Virus record (IMG/VR): IMGVR_UViG_3300028388_003515
Location: 1 to 26,347 of that record
DNA from: a virus
Length of the DNA stretch: 26,347 nt
Reading direction: 5' to 3' (one strand)
A program made the position numbers and the translations under genes. Positions within the stretch are counted from its first letter, which is position 1. Each line of letters starts with the position of its first letter. This document shows, piece by piece, positions 1 to 8,341 of this stretch. The notes beneath the pieces are model-generated. The model was not told the DNA's origin. It did no database searches and saw only the letters and a program-made list of their open reading frames with translations.

Positions 1-306
1 CTGCGCTTTGAACCCCGCGACGATGGCTTGCTTCATGGATGGGGTGCTGGCTACGGCCAGCTGTTCCCAGCTTGCATTGAGCACCCGGATCGCAGCCTGG
101 ATGTCTGCCAGCGGGCCAACCACATTCTCCGGCACCTCAACCTCCGGCTGCTCCGGGCTGGGCTGAATGGTGACTGTCTGCGTGAGCTTCGGGGTGTTGT
201 CGAACGGATTGAGGCTCGGCCCGGACGAATCACGGAGGATCGTGATCCACGGACACCAACTACTCTGCTGCCACACCCTTCCTGTATTCTGATTTATCAA
301 AGACAT
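1..306 (-). CDS. Partial phage protein at left edge, function unknown
   Basis: An open frame starts at ATG 306-304 and stays open through all 102 codons to the window edge, so only the N-terminus is present. The start is supported by a strong SD (AGGAGGAG, 2-3 bases before the ATG) and lies 10 bases past the stop of the Ig-domain gene, as expected for the next gene of the tail operon. The protein begins MSLINQNTGRVW, has a proline/glutamate-rich stretch around residues 48-62, and then a likely helix with LADIQAAIRVLNASWEQLAV. I recognise no domain. By position it is a tail or post-tail protein. Confidence 0.7.
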   Translation of the reverse strand, partial: MSLINQNTGRVWQQSSWCPWITILRDSSGPSLNPFDNTPKLTQTVTIQPSPEQPEVEVPENVVGPLADIQAAIRVLNASWEQLAVASTPSMKQAIVAGFKAQ

Positions 307-315
307 TTCTCCTCC

Positions 316-1056
316 TCATTCAGCAGCGTCAAGCGCCGCCTGTATCGCGTTTTTGAACGTTTCGAGCATCTGGCGACACTCGGCAAGATCAGCTTCGCAT
401 TCTGAACAGTCTTCCGACGGTGGCCTGGGCTCCGGCTCTGGTTCCGGCTCTGCAGCAACGACATTGATTGTTACCGTCGCCGGGTCGCTGTCGTTTTCGC
501 CATCGTCGGCAACGTAAGTAAATGTGTCCGTGCCAACAAAACCCGCTTGCGGAGTGTACCGAAAGGATCCGTCCCTGTTGATGGTAACGGTTCCATGGGC
601 AGGGAAGGCACATATCCTGGCGGCGATGGAATCGCCGTCCGGGTCGCTGTCGTTTGATAGCAGCCCTGGCGCCGGTACATCCAGTGCAGTGTCTTGATGG
701 GTGCTGTAGCTGTCAGCGCCAGCCTCCGGGGAAGCGTTTTGCCCGCCGCCATCAAACGTGGCCATGACTTCTGATACGCTTCTCTTAATAGTGGACAGCA
801 TTTCCGAAAACTGTGCATGGTTGGCTTTGTTTTCTTTTGTCCAGGCTATCGCCTTTGCTCCCATATCCGCATATGCTTCCTGCTCGGTCTTAAACCAGTA
901 GCCGGGGATTTTCTTGTAGTCGTCGGTTCCACGGCGGCATTCATGGATCAATATCCACCAGCACGCCGTGTAATTTCTGCTGCGGCACTCTGCATCAAGT
1001 CTGAAATCAAACTCCCCTATTCCAGCATTTGGATTTACCCACACTCCAAGAATCAT
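316..1056 (-). CDS. Tail-region protein with Ig-like (VCBS/Big_9-type) domain
   Basis: The 246-residue protein has three parts. Residues 1-100 are an unrecognised Trp/Cys-rich region. Residues about 112-200 look like a VCBS/cadherin-like bacterial Ig domain: a conserved LLSNDSDPDGD motif, then HGTVTINRDGSFRYTP and FVGTDTFTYVADDGENDSD. A short EPEPEPEP hinge follows, then a C-terminal Cys-bearing helix (CSECEADLAECRQMLETFK) that could form a coiled coil. Ig-like domains of this type are common add-ons to phage virion proteins and bacterial adhesins, where they are thought to bind surface polysaccharide. The start ATG has a GGAAAG SD. A role as an exposed virion appendage is inferred from domain and position. 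Confidence 0.7.
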   Translation of the reverse strand: MILGVWVNPNAGIGEFDFRLDAECRSRNYTACWWILIHECRRGTDDYKKIPGYWFKTEQEAYADMGAKAIAWTKENKANHAQFSEMLSTIKRSVSEVMATFDGGGQNASPEAGADSYSTHQDTALDVPAPGLLSNDSDPDGDSIAARICAFPAHGTVTINRDGSFRYTPQAGFVGTDTFTYVADDGENDSDPATVTINVVAAEPEPEPEPRPPSEDCSECEADLAECRQMLETFKNAIQAALDAAE

Positions 1057-1085
1057 TTTTCTTTCCTATTAAAAAAAGATAAGTT

Positions 1086-2426
1086 TTAAGCCGCCTCCTC
1101 GATTTCAATTCGCTGATCCCCAGGCCCGACGATGTACGTCACCATGCCAGCGGTAAAGGTGTCCACACCGTCGATGCGGACCGTGTCGCCGGGCTTCAAA
1201 TACGGGTCCGGGGCCGCCCGAAGCCGGTAGACCCCGTTTTCGATTCTCTGATAATAAATGTCGGATACCGCCGCGATCTTCCCAGTCCAGGTTGCCGTGC
1301 GCCGACCGGTCAGCGTGATCGAGCCCCTTACCGGCCCCTCGTCGATGTAAATTTCTTCCAGGTCCACCCGCAAAATTTCTTCTCGTATCGATTCCACCCC
1401 GTCTAACAGATAGGACAGCTCTACGATCATCTGACTGTTTGGCCGGTCGTTGATTTCGTCTGCATAATCCACGCCGGGGATTACCACCGACAGGTAGGTG
1501 GGGTCTCCGTTTCTGTGCCGGGCCTGGAAGGATTCGATGGGAATCTCAACGTCTGTTGTGCCGTCTGCGGTACCGGTAAGGGTAAAGTAAAAACGCCGCA
1601 CCGCACGGTGAGCATTTGCCTGAAGCCAGCTTGTCCAATTGAAGGCGTCTACCGTGTCGCCCAGCACCAAACCGTCCGCCGCAGGGCCGTCGAACACCGT
1701 GCTTGCATCGGCTGCCCCTGACAGCACCAGGCCGTCCGCCGCAGGGCCGTCGAACACCGTGCTTGCATCGGCTGCCCCTGACAGCACCAGGCCGTCTTGT
1801 GCCTCGCGGCGGTCCAAATCTGCATCCGAAGCGTCGGCCAGCACCAGGCCGTCTTGCGCCTTGCGGTCGGTCAGATCTGCTTCTGGAGTGTCGGCCACCA
1901 CCAGGCCGTCTTGCGCCTTGCGGTTCTTGAGTTCGGCCTCCGAGGTGTCCGAAACCGCTATGCCATCGGAGCCGATGCCGGACTCCGCCTCGTAGGCCAT
2001 CATCTCGATCTCGCTGACCAACCACCTGGTGCCGGTTCCAGACGTTGCACGAAGACGCACATATTGATATGCCGTCTCGTTTGAAAAGGTGATCTCCTGC
2101 CATGACCCGTGGGTCAGGCCCGTTGCGCTTTCAAGCGTCGTCCAGGACTTGTCGTCCCAATCCGTGTCTGAATCGTTGCTGGCCTCCACCACGCAATCGC
2201 TGACCTTGCTGTCGGTGTAGTATTGATACAGGCGCACCTTTCTGATCGTTTGCACCGAAGAAAAGGCATAACCGATCCAGTGCGGAAACCCGTCTGCAGA
2301 CCCCCACACGTGATCGTAGGTCATCGTGCCGGAATCATCGAAGGCCCGGTCTTCGCTGTAGGTCGAGTTAACGATCGAATCGGCGGCTGCCGATCCTCCC
2401 GTGCAAAGGTCTGCGGTATATCCCAT
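1086..2426 (-). CDS. Tail adhesin: F5/8C-like domain, 20-residue repeats, C-terminal tail domain
   Basis: The 446-residue protein is modular. Residues 1-145 resemble a discoidin/F5-8 type C fold: an AFDDSGTMTYDHVWGS start, WIGYAFSSVQTIRKVRLYQY, and a closing QYVRLRATSGTGTRW strand. Such domains bind carbohydrate or membrane surfaces. Residues about 155-265 hold five to six repeats of roughly 20 residues built on the core AQDGLVLADASDADL. Two of them are identical in DNA. The C-terminal about 180 residues (from NWTSWLQANAHRAVRRFYFT) form a beta-rich region that I cannot name. It sits downstream of the tape measure gene, where host-contact proteins are usual, so it is probably a receptor-binding or tail-tip protein. 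The SD before ATG 2426 is weak. Confidence 0.72.
   Translation of the reverse strand: MGYTADLCTGGSAAADSIVNSTYSEDRAFDDSGTMTYDHVWGSADGFPHWIGYAFSSVQTIRKVRLYQYYTDSKVSDCVVEASNDSDTDWDDKSWTTLESATGLTHGSWQEITFSNETAYQYVRLRATSGTGTRWLVSEIEMMAYEAESGIGSDGIAVSDTSEAELKNRKAQDGLVVADTPEADLTDRKAQDGLVLADASDADLDRREAQDGLVLSGAADASTVFDGPAADGLVLSGAADASTVFDGPAADGLVLGDTVDAFNWTSWLQANAHRAVRRFYFTLTGTADGTTDVEIPIESFQARHRNGDPTYLSVVIPGVDYADEINDRPNSQMIVELSYLLDGVESIREEILRVDLEEIYIDEGPVRGSITLTGRRTATWTGKIAAVSDIYYQRIENGVYRLRAAPDPYLKPGDTVRIDGVDTFTAGMVTYIVGPGDQRIEIEEAA
1672..1796 (-). repeat. Perfect 60-bp-period tandem repeat inside the adhesin gene
   Basis: Positions 1672-1736 are repeated without a mismatch at 1732-1796, giving two tandem copies with a 60-base period (20 codons, so length changes stay in frame). 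The encoded unit is DGLVLSGAADASTVFDGPAA. More divergent copies of the same protein repeat flank it up to about 1960. Confidence 0.95.
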
Positions 2427-2440
2427 GGATTACTCTTTTA

Positions 2441-2959
2441 TCAGGCGCCGTCGTCGGCCGCCGTCAAGGTTACCGTGATTTTCAGCTCATCGTCATCGAT
2501 CACCGATTTGGGACCCGACGTGAACTGAACCACGTTATACAGCGTTCCCCCGCCGGCCTGGTCGTCTTTGGTGCTGGCACCGGTGCCGCCGCCCACCAGC
2601 GCGCAGCCGTATATGGTTTTGGTGGCGTTGAAGGTCACCGAGGCCTTGTTGGCGCTATTGTCGCAGCTTTGGGAGCTGACGCCGCCGTCCTGCCACTGTT
2701 GGCGGTTGGCCTCGTCGTAGGCGGTACACTCGGTAAAACCTGGCGTGGCATACGTGTTTCCGGCGGCCGGGCTGTGGTCGTCTTCGAAAATCGCGATATA
2801 CCAGGCGGTGATCTGGGTGCCGCCGCTCATGGCCGCGTCCAGGGCGTAGTTTAGCCCCTCGTTAGTGATGAGGTTTTTGTCCGACCACCGGTCGATACAC
2901 ACCCCGGATCGTATCAACTCAAAATCCCACTTCTGGGAGATCTTTAGTCCGCTGTTCAT
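2441..2959 (-). CDS. Small tail-region structural protein, unknown family
   Basis: The 172-residue protein starts at ATG 2959, which overlaps the stop of the upstream tail gene as ATGA. An in-frame extension further upstream overlaps that gene and is not needed. It reads MNSGLKISQKWDFELIRSG, then a conserved-looking LITNEGLNYALDAAM segment, a WYIAIFEDD strand, and a Gly/Thr-rich beta C-terminus. I have the impression that proteins with an N-terminal 'NEGLNY' segment recur in phage tail clusters, but I cannot name a family. The tight coupling to its neighbours supports a virion tail role. Confidence 0.7.
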   Translation of the reverse strand: MNSGLKISQKWDFELIRSGVCIDRWSDKNLITNEGLNYALDAAMSGGTQITAWYIAIFEDDHSPAAGNTYATPGFTECTAYDEANRQQWQDGGVSSQSCDNSANKASVTFNATKTIYGCALVGGGTGASTKDDQAGGGTLYNVVQFTSGPKSVIDDDELKITVTLTAADDGA

Positions 2960-3300
2960 GTCAGCTTCTCCTTGACCAGGAGGGTCAGATCCAGCCGCCC
3001 TCCGTCGGTGTTGAGCTGTTCGATGGCCGCAGAAAACATGCCGTCCATGGTGGCCACGTTGACCAGCGTCTCGTTTTCGGCAATTTCTTTTAAGGCCGCC
3101 TCTTCTGCCGCCGTGATGTCGGCCTGTATTCGAAAAGTGCGGTCGCCGTGCACCTGGCCGCCATGGACGACCACCACACCGCCGTCTAAGGTCATCCGGC
3201 GCGAAACCCGCACCGGAATCTGAGAAATCCTCGAATCGGGTTTTTCGCGCAAGGCCACCGGCCCGTAGGTTGAACTTGCCTGCGTCGTAACGATGACCAT
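2956..3300 (-). CDS. Small tail protein, unknown family
   Basis: The 114-residue protein begins 3 bases after the tape measure stop and ends in an ATGA overlap with the next gene. It is predicted to be mostly beta strand, with a helix at AAEEAALKEIAENETLVNV. Its place directly after the tape measure gene is where lambda-like phages carry small tail-tip or tail-completion proteins (gpM position), but I see no sequence motif that proves this. Confidence 0.68.
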   Translation of the reverse strand: MVIVTTQASSTYGPVALREKPDSRISQIPVRVSRRMTLDGGVVVVHGGQVHGDRTFRIQADITAAEEAALKEIAENETLVNVATMDGMFSAAIEQLNTDGGRLDLTLLVKEKLT

Positions 3301-3303
3301 CTG

Positions 3304-5874
3304 CTAAATCCCCAAGAGAAACTCGGCGTTTTCTTCTGCGGCCCGCAACTGGACCCGCTCGATGATATTCCACATAATGGTTTCCAACTCCGGGTAGATG
3401 CCGCTCATTTCCAGCCGGATAAGGGCACCGTCGCCGGACTGCATGCGCCGGGTGCGCTCGTCGATAAACCGCCGCTGGGCCTCGTTTAGTTTTTTTTGTT
3501 CTTCGAAGTTTTCGCGCTGAAGCTGCTGCTCGCGCTCGATCAGGTCGAAAATTTCATAAAAGTGCCACCCGGACACATCGCCAAAAGCCCCGGCAAGGGC
3601 CGATATGGAATCGCTCGTGCTCTCGGTGGTGGTCTTGACCTGGTCTCCCCACAGCTCAAAAACCCGGGTCGTGGCCTCAAGCTCGGCGGTGTCGATTTTC
3701 ACCCTGGCCGTCAAGGCCGTCTGAACGACATCGGCCTGGGCACGGATCCGGGCGATGTCAAGGTCTGTTCTGATCTTGAGCGTCTTTTCGTCGGGCAACT
3801 CTTCTTCGATGACTTGGGCCGCACGCTCTATGGTGGGAAGATCGGGTTCCGCTCTAAACGTTGTCGTGCGCTCTTCTGGCGCGGCCTGTTCCCACTGGCG
3901 CTTGAACCGCTCCATATCCGTTTCGGCCGCAGCGGTATCTGCCAAAATCCGCGTGGTGCGCTCTGTCGGGATGTTTTCCACCCCCCGCCGGGCCTCGTCG
4001 ACCTGGCCGGAAAGCCCCTTCCAGGCAAGAGAGTAGCCGTCCACCGCCTCTGAAAGCTGCGCCATGCGGTCCTGATTGGCCGCGTCGCGAAACTCGATGA
4101 GGCTGTTTTTCCACTCTTCGAAATGAAGAAAACCGAGCCCCAGATTCCGGTTGAAAATCTCCACGATTTGGAGCAAGTTGCCCACCGTGTCGACAACGAT
4201 CAGCACCAGCGAGTCAAACGCTGTCTGTACCGTGTTCCAAAAACCGGTCACGGTGCCGATCAAAACCTCAAAGACTCGCTTCACCCCTTCGGCGTGCCCG
4301 CCGATGGCGATCAGGGCCGCCGAAACGATCGCCCCGGCATCCACGATGGCCTTGGCCGCCGCCAGGATATTACCGGCGGCCTGCTGGGCCTCGGCGTCGA
4401 GCCGACCGAACCCCTCGATGGCCGTGGCAATACCGGCGATGATCGGGCGAAACGTCTCTACCATTCCGGCAGTGATGTTGATCAGCCCGGACAGGGCGTT
4501 GACGGCAAACTGCACGGCCCGGGCCAGGTCCTCGGGGCGTGTCAAATCAAGGTCTGAAAAGTAGGCCGCGATCTCTTCTCGGGCCGCGCCCAAGGCGTCA
4601 AGCAGCGGGGAAAAGTCGACCTGGTCGAAGGCGTCCGGCAAGATGTCTGCGATCTCGCGAAGCAGGCGGCCCAAATCGTTTCCAAAACCGGACACCGCCT
4701 CGAACACATCGTCGAAAGTGCCGGCGACAACCAGGTTTTGCAGGGCGTTTTCAATCGCCGTGGCCCCGGCAAGCGTGTCGTTGACACCGCTTTTGAGCTC
4801 CGTGCCGGCGGCAATGGCCAGGTTTTTAAACCCCTGCACCAGCCGGTTTAACACCACCTCAGACGACTGCAGCCGGGCGTTTACCTCGCCTGCGATCGAG
4901 CCGGTGGCATCGTAGGCCCGGCCGGTGATTTCCACCTGGTAGGCCAGGGTGTCAAACACCACCGCCATCTTGGCCGCCTGCTCTTTTCCGGCCAATAGCT
5001 GGGTGATGTAGGCTTGCTGGTTGTCGGTAAGCCCGCCCCAGGCTTGTTGCACGTCAAGCAAAATATCCTTGCCGCTTCGAAGCTCGCCGTTTGCGTCTTT
5101 TTGCGACACACCGATCGAAGCAAGGGCCTCTGAGACTTTCGGAACATCTGAGATCAGTCGAAGCAGCCCGGTTCTAAGCGCCCGGGCAGACTCGTCCCCC
5201 GATCGAAAGATCTCGATCACCGGCGTTAGCAGCGCTGCGCCTTCTTCGAAATTGTAGCCCATCTGATACAAGATGGGAGAAAGCGAGGACATGCCCGTGC
5301 CAAGCTCGCGGACGCTCACCGCGTACTCGTTTGACAGGGCGTTTAAAATGTCCATCAGCCGCCGCGCCTCGTCTGCCGGGGCGCGAAAGCCCTTGAGCGC
5401 CGAAATCAGAATCTCCGAGCTTTCCGATGCCTGGATGGATCCGGCGATCACCAGGTCCATGGCGTCGCGGGTCAAGCCCATGGCCTCTTTTGCATCAAAC
5501 CCGGCCTGTTTGAAATCGGCCGTGCTCATGAGCACGTCAGCGGCCGCCTCGCCGTAAGTGTTTGAAAGCTCCAGCGCAGCCTCTGAGGCCGCCTGGATCG
5601 CCTCGGGCTGATCACCCATGACTTTTTGAAGCTCTACCTGGGCGTTTTCAAACTGCACCGTTTCTCGGTGGGCATAGACCAGGCCGCCCACGGCCAGCAG
5701 GGCCAGGGCCGCGTCGATTTTCAAAATCAAATTGGCCGCATTTGCCATGGGCTGTGCGATCCGCTCCAGGTCCGCCCCGAAGCGGTCCATCCTGCCGGCG
5801 ATCAGGTTGACCGTTTTTGAAACCTCGTCGTCACCCCTGAAGATGACCGCCACCGTTTTTTGCACGTCAGCCAA
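3304..5874 (-). CDS. Tail tape measure protein
   Basis: At 856 residues this is the longest gene in the window and it directly follows the tail chaperone frames, the standard place for the tape measure. The N-terminal about 350 residues look like the TP901-type tape measure core: a KASALN-like helical start, FENAQVELQKVMG, TYGEAAADVLMSTADFKQAG, RDAMDLVIAGS and QMGYNFEEGAALLTPVIEIF. There are hydrophobic stretches near residues 45-66 and in the middle (IVDAGAIVSAALIAIGG), and long Ala/Glu-rich helices toward the C-terminus. Tape measure proteins set tail length and help eject DNA through the envelope. The length suggests a siphovirus tail of moderate size. Confidence 0.9.
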   Translation of the reverse strand: MADVQKTVAVIFRGDDEVSKTVNLIAGRMDRFGADLERIAQPMANAANLILKIDAALALLAVGGLVYAHRETVQFENAQVELQKVMGDQPEAIQAASEAALELSNTYGEAAADVLMSTADFKQAGFDAKEAMGLTRDAMDLVIAGSIQASESSEILISALKGFRAPADEARRLMDILNALSNEYAVSVRELGTGMSSLSPILYQMGYNFEEGAALLTPVIEIFRSGDESARALRTGLLRLISDVPKVSEALASIGVSQKDANGELRSGKDILLDVQQAWGGLTDNQQAYITQLLAGKEQAAKMAVVFDTLAYQVEITGRAYDATGSIAGEVNARLQSSEVVLNRLVQGFKNLAIAAGTELKSGVNDTLAGATAIENALQNLVVAGTFDDVFEAVSGFGNDLGRLLREIADILPDAFDQVDFSPLLDALGAAREEIAAYFSDLDLTRPEDLARAVQFAVNALSGLINITAGMVETFRPIIAGIATAIEGFGRLDAEAQQAAGNILAAAKAIVDAGAIVSAALIAIGGHAEGVKRVFEVLIGTVTGFWNTVQTAFDSLVLIVVDTVGNLLQIVEIFNRNLGLGFLHFEEWKNSLIEFRDAANQDRMAQLSEAVDGYSLAWKGLSGQVDEARRGVENIPTERTTRILADTAAAETDMERFKRQWEQAAPEERTTTFRAEPDLPTIERAAQVIEEELPDEKTLKIRTDLDIARIRAQADVVQTALTARVKIDTAELEATTRVFELWGDQVKTTTESTSDSISALAGAFGDVSGWHFYEIFDLIEREQQLQRENFEEQKKLNEAQRRFIDERTRRMQSGDGALIRLEMSGIYPELETIMWNIIERVQLRAAEENAEFLLGI

Positions 5875-5877
5875 GGG

Positions 5878-5997
5878 TCACCGCCCTTTTTCCGGAAAGT
5901 AGTGCTCGTAGAATTTGGCCCATAATCCGCTTTCAACCTCCGTCAGGTATCCTTGCGGGAAGAGGTCTGGTCGGGCTTGGTAGAGAAAGTGCCGGGG
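5878..5997 (-). CDS. Tail chaperone T segment, reached by -1 frameshift from G
   Basis: This frame is open well upstream, but protein-like sequence appears only near its end: LYQARPDLFPQG, then EVESGLWAKFYEHYFPEKGR, stopping 3 bases before the tape measure start. It has no start codon of its own with an SD at a sensible place. It lies in the -1 frame relative to the end of the upstream G gene, which stops inside it at 5943. This is the lambda G/GT arrangement, where a small fraction of ribosomes shift to make a longer chaperone. The upper boundary given is a candidate C-CCC slip site at 5994-5997 and is approximate. Confidence 0.65.
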   Translation of the reverse strand, partial: PRHFLYQARPDLFPQGYLTEVESGLWAKFYEHYFPEKGR

Positions 5998-6512
5998 TCC
6001 ACCTCCGAATCCGCCTCCGGAGCAGAGGTGGAGGGCGTTTCGCACGTCGGCGTCCCTCCAGAGGCGTTCGATTCCCCCGACACGTCGCCCAGGCCGGTCA
6101 GGCGCAAAACCTCTGCCACCAGCTCGCCGAACACCACCGGAAAACTGGTGCACAGCCGCACCGCCGCTTCGTGGTCGATTTGCGGATCCACAGAGGCCGT
6201 TTCGAGCATGTAGATGTTTCGGCTCACCGCCGCCGGGGTGGCCTCTGTCAGCGCCAGGGCCTGCTCTAAGGCCGCCTTGATCTGGGGCACGGCCTTGCTG
6301 GCCAGCGCGGAGGCGATCTCGAGCACGTTTTTGGCGTTGTCGGCCCGCTCCTTTGCGGCGCCCACCTCGTGGCCGGTAAGGTTGCGCACGCGCCACACCG
6401 GCATTTGGCACTCCTTGATATCCTCGAAAAACTCGGCCAGGTCCGGCACCGGCACCGCCGACTCTCGCCGCCGCCATTTTGTTTTTTTAAATTTTTTCGT
6501 GTCAAATTTCAT
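5943..6512 (-). CDS. Tail assembly chaperone (lambda gpG position)
   Basis: The 189-residue protein starts at ATG 6512, overlapping the glycosyltransferase stop as ATGA. The frame is open further upstream, but that part overlaps the glycosyltransferase. It begins with the basic stretch KFDTKKFKKTKWRRR, followed by VPDLAEFFEDIKECQMPVWRVRNLTGHE and a helical middle. The 'WRVRNLTGxE' segment is what I would expect of a phage tail assembly chaperone, and the position just before the tape measure gene agrees. These proteins coat the tape measure during tail assembly and are absent from the virion. The C-terminal Ser/Thr/Pro-rich part (about residues 150-189) overlaps the T frame and is probably a linker. 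Confidence 0.75.
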   Translation of the reverse strand: MKFDTKKFKKTKWRRRESAVPVPDLAEFFEDIKECQMPVWRVRNLTGHEVGAAKERADNAKNVLEIASALASKAVPQIKAALEQALALTEATPAAVSRNIYMLETASVDPQIDHEAAVRLCTSFPVVFGELVAEVLRLTGLGDVSGESNASGGTPTCETPSTSAPEADSEVDPGTFSTKPDQTSSRKDT

Positions 6513-8296
6513 GCTGCCCCCCGCTCTTTTCCCACTGCCTGCGCCGCCGGCGACTGCAGGGTGATGCCCACCCGTGCAAGCTCGCCCGAAACCTGCTTTT
6601 CCATCGCTTCGCGATATGCCGGCCCGGTGCGCTCGATCACTTTGCCAAACCGGTTCAGGGCGCTCATGCCCTCTTCCAGGCGGATCACCGTCAAATAGTA
6701 CAGGCAGAAGGCAAGCGCTTCTGGCGTGTAGTTGTAGACAAAGGCGTTTCCGGCCACCGCGGGGTTTTTGCCGTAGCGGTCGTAGGCCGTCAAAAACCGC
6801 TGCGCCCCTTCCACCACCATGGACGGGTCGCCGGCGGCCAGCCCGCAGCGCACCGCGCACATGGCAACGTCAAGGTCCTCTGGAACCACTCTGACCGCCT
6901 CTTGCAAAATCGTAAGCGCGCGGTCGGTCTGCTTTAGCTCCAGCGCCATGGTGATGGCGTTGTGATAGGCCGATGTGTTGAAATGCTCGTCTTTTTCCCG
7001 CTCGCGGATGTAGGCCGCGCTGGTCTTCAAACACAGCAAACGGTCGGCGTCTCCGCCGCCGGCGCGCACGCGCCAGCCGTAGGCGCAGGCCAGCAAGAAC
7101 AGGGCATGCACGTCTTGCCGATCGTCGTGTATCCGTTTTTTGAGCAGGCCGATGGTTCGCTCGCATTTTTGCCGGATTTTGTCTGCGGGCAGGTCGTATC
7201 CGTAGTGGCGGAACCATGCCTCCGGGTAGCGGATCGACTCGGGCCGGCCGGTCCACACCGGCCAGTTGTGCACGATTTTTTCATAATGGACTGTGCCGCT
7301 TCGAAATACCCGGGCCATGTTGGTGCGCATGGGAAGCTCGCCTTCGATCACGTCCTCGCAGGTCAGGGCCACCGCCGACACATCTTCTGGAAGGCGGCCC
7401 AGCCATTGCTTGAACGCACCCGGATCGGCGCAGCAAAGCTCCTCGTCTGCATCGATCTGATACAGCCAGTCGCCCGTGGCGTAGGATATGCCCTGGTTTC
7501 TGTGGGCTGAAAAGTTGTCTTCCCACGGGTGATGAAAAACCTTTGCACCGTAGGATTCGCAAATCTTTACCGAATCATCTGCGGATCCGGTGTCGACCAC
7601 CACGATCTCGTCTGCCAGGTCCTCTACAGACGACAGGCAGCGGTGCAGGTTTGGCTCTTCGTCTTTGACCATCATAAAAACCGACACCGACACCGGTTTT
7701 GCTACCGTCGCAGCGCCCGGCAGATAACCGTAGCGCCGCGCCAGCTTGCGCACACGGCGGTAAAGTTTTTTATCAAGCGCTTTTAACGCCGACCAGGTCA
7801 CCGGCTCGTGCGGCCGGCTGTTGACCGTTTCGGGCAGTTGCGGCAGGGCCTCCGGCACATCGACACCCAGCGCATCGCAAAAGGCGGCAAGTGTTTCGGG
7901 CCTTTTTAAATCCTCCACCCGGTAAAAAAGCGCCGGGTGTATTTTTTCGATCAAATCGTTCCAGGCCACGTAGGAGTGCATGGCCCACCTGAGCCGGCTG
8001 CCGCCGCCGGGGTGGCCGACCCGGTCGTGGATGTATCGCCAGGCCTCGTCTGTGAGCGTAACGCTCGATGCGATTACTCCCAAAGGATGGCGCACCTGGT
8101 GCAGCAGGGGCGAAAAGGCATAGTCTGTTACCGGTGCGTTCAGCCACGGCACAGAGCCTCCGGGGGCCGCGTGCAGCCAGGATACGCAACCGTCGCGGCC
8201 GACCGTCTCGTGGCCAACGTCTTGTCCCAGCAGGCGCAAAAGCGCCGCCGTGTATCCGGTGGCGCTTCGCGGGTGTGCGGTGATCAAAAAGGGCAT
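6509..8296 (-). CDS. Sulfotransferase-like / GT2 glycosyltransferase / TPR fusion in the tail cluster
   Basis: The 595-residue protein appears to have three modules. Residues 1-195 are sulfotransferase-like: the 5'-phosphosulfate loop HPRSATGYTA (8-17), a 3'-phosphate site LLHQVRHPLGVIASS (64-78) and RVEDL near 126-130, the usual order of PAPS-binding motifs. Residues about 203-390 are a GT2 glycosyltransferase: MMVKDEEPNLHRCLSSV, IVVVDTGSADDSV, HRNQGISYATGDWLYQID and a metal-binding DADEE at 282-286. The rest is helical, TPR-like, as in SunS-type protein glycosyltransferases. It would transfer a sugar, and perhaps sulfate, to a protein or glycan; the acceptor is unknown. It lies between the tail tube and tail chaperone genes and overlaps the latter by 4 bases. 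The start has an AAAGGAA SD. The GT2 call is firm; the sulfotransferase call is good but lower. Confidence 0.85.
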   Translation of the reverse strand: MPFLITAHPRSATGYTAALLRLLGQDVGHETVGRDGCVSWLHAAPGGSVPWLNAPVTDYAFSPLLHQVRHPLGVIASSVTLTDEAWRYIHDRVGHPGGGSRLRWAMHSYVAWNDLIEKIHPALFYRVEDLKRPETLAAFCDALGVDVPEALPQLPETVNSRPHEPVTWSALKALDKKLYRRVRKLARRYGYLPGAATVAKPVSVSVFMMVKDEEPNLHRCLSSVEDLADEIVVVDTGSADDSVKICESYGAKVFHHPWEDNFSAHRNQGISYATGDWLYQIDADEELCCADPGAFKQWLGRLPEDVSAVALTCEDVIEGELPMRTNMARVFRSGTVHYEKIVHNWPVWTGRPESIRYPEAWFRHYGYDLPADKIRQKCERTIGLLKKRIHDDRQDVHALFLLACAYGWRVRAGGGDADRLLCLKTSAAYIREREKDEHFNTSAYHNAITMALELKQTDRALTILQEAVRVVPEDLDVAMCAVRCGLAAGDPSMVVEGAQRFLTAYDRYGKNPAVAGNAFVYNYTPEALAFCLYYLTVIRLEEGMSALNRFGKVIERTGPAYREAMEKQVSGELARVGITLQSPAAQAVGKERGAA

Positions 8297-8318
8297 GAGG
8301 GGGTTCCTTTGCCAGGCA

Positions 8319-8341
8319 GGGCCGGCACGAGGTGCCGGCCC
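8319..8341. promoter_or_regulatory. GC-rich hairpin between tail tube and glycosyltransferase genes
   Basis: A perfect 10-base stem (GGGCCGGCAC with GTGCCGGCCC) closes a 3-base GAG loop. It lies between the tail tube stop and the glycosyltransferase SD. On the transcribed minus strand there is no T-run after it, so it may act as a transcript 3'-end stabiliser or attenuator. On the plus strand it is followed by TTTTTT and would look like a terminator for antisense transcription. Confidence 0.7.

Noticed and set aside
5998-6477. Upstream part of the T frame as a separate 199-codon gene
   Set aside because: The upstream two thirds are Arg/Gly/Ala-rich shadow sequence of the G chaperone; only the last about 40 residues look like protein.
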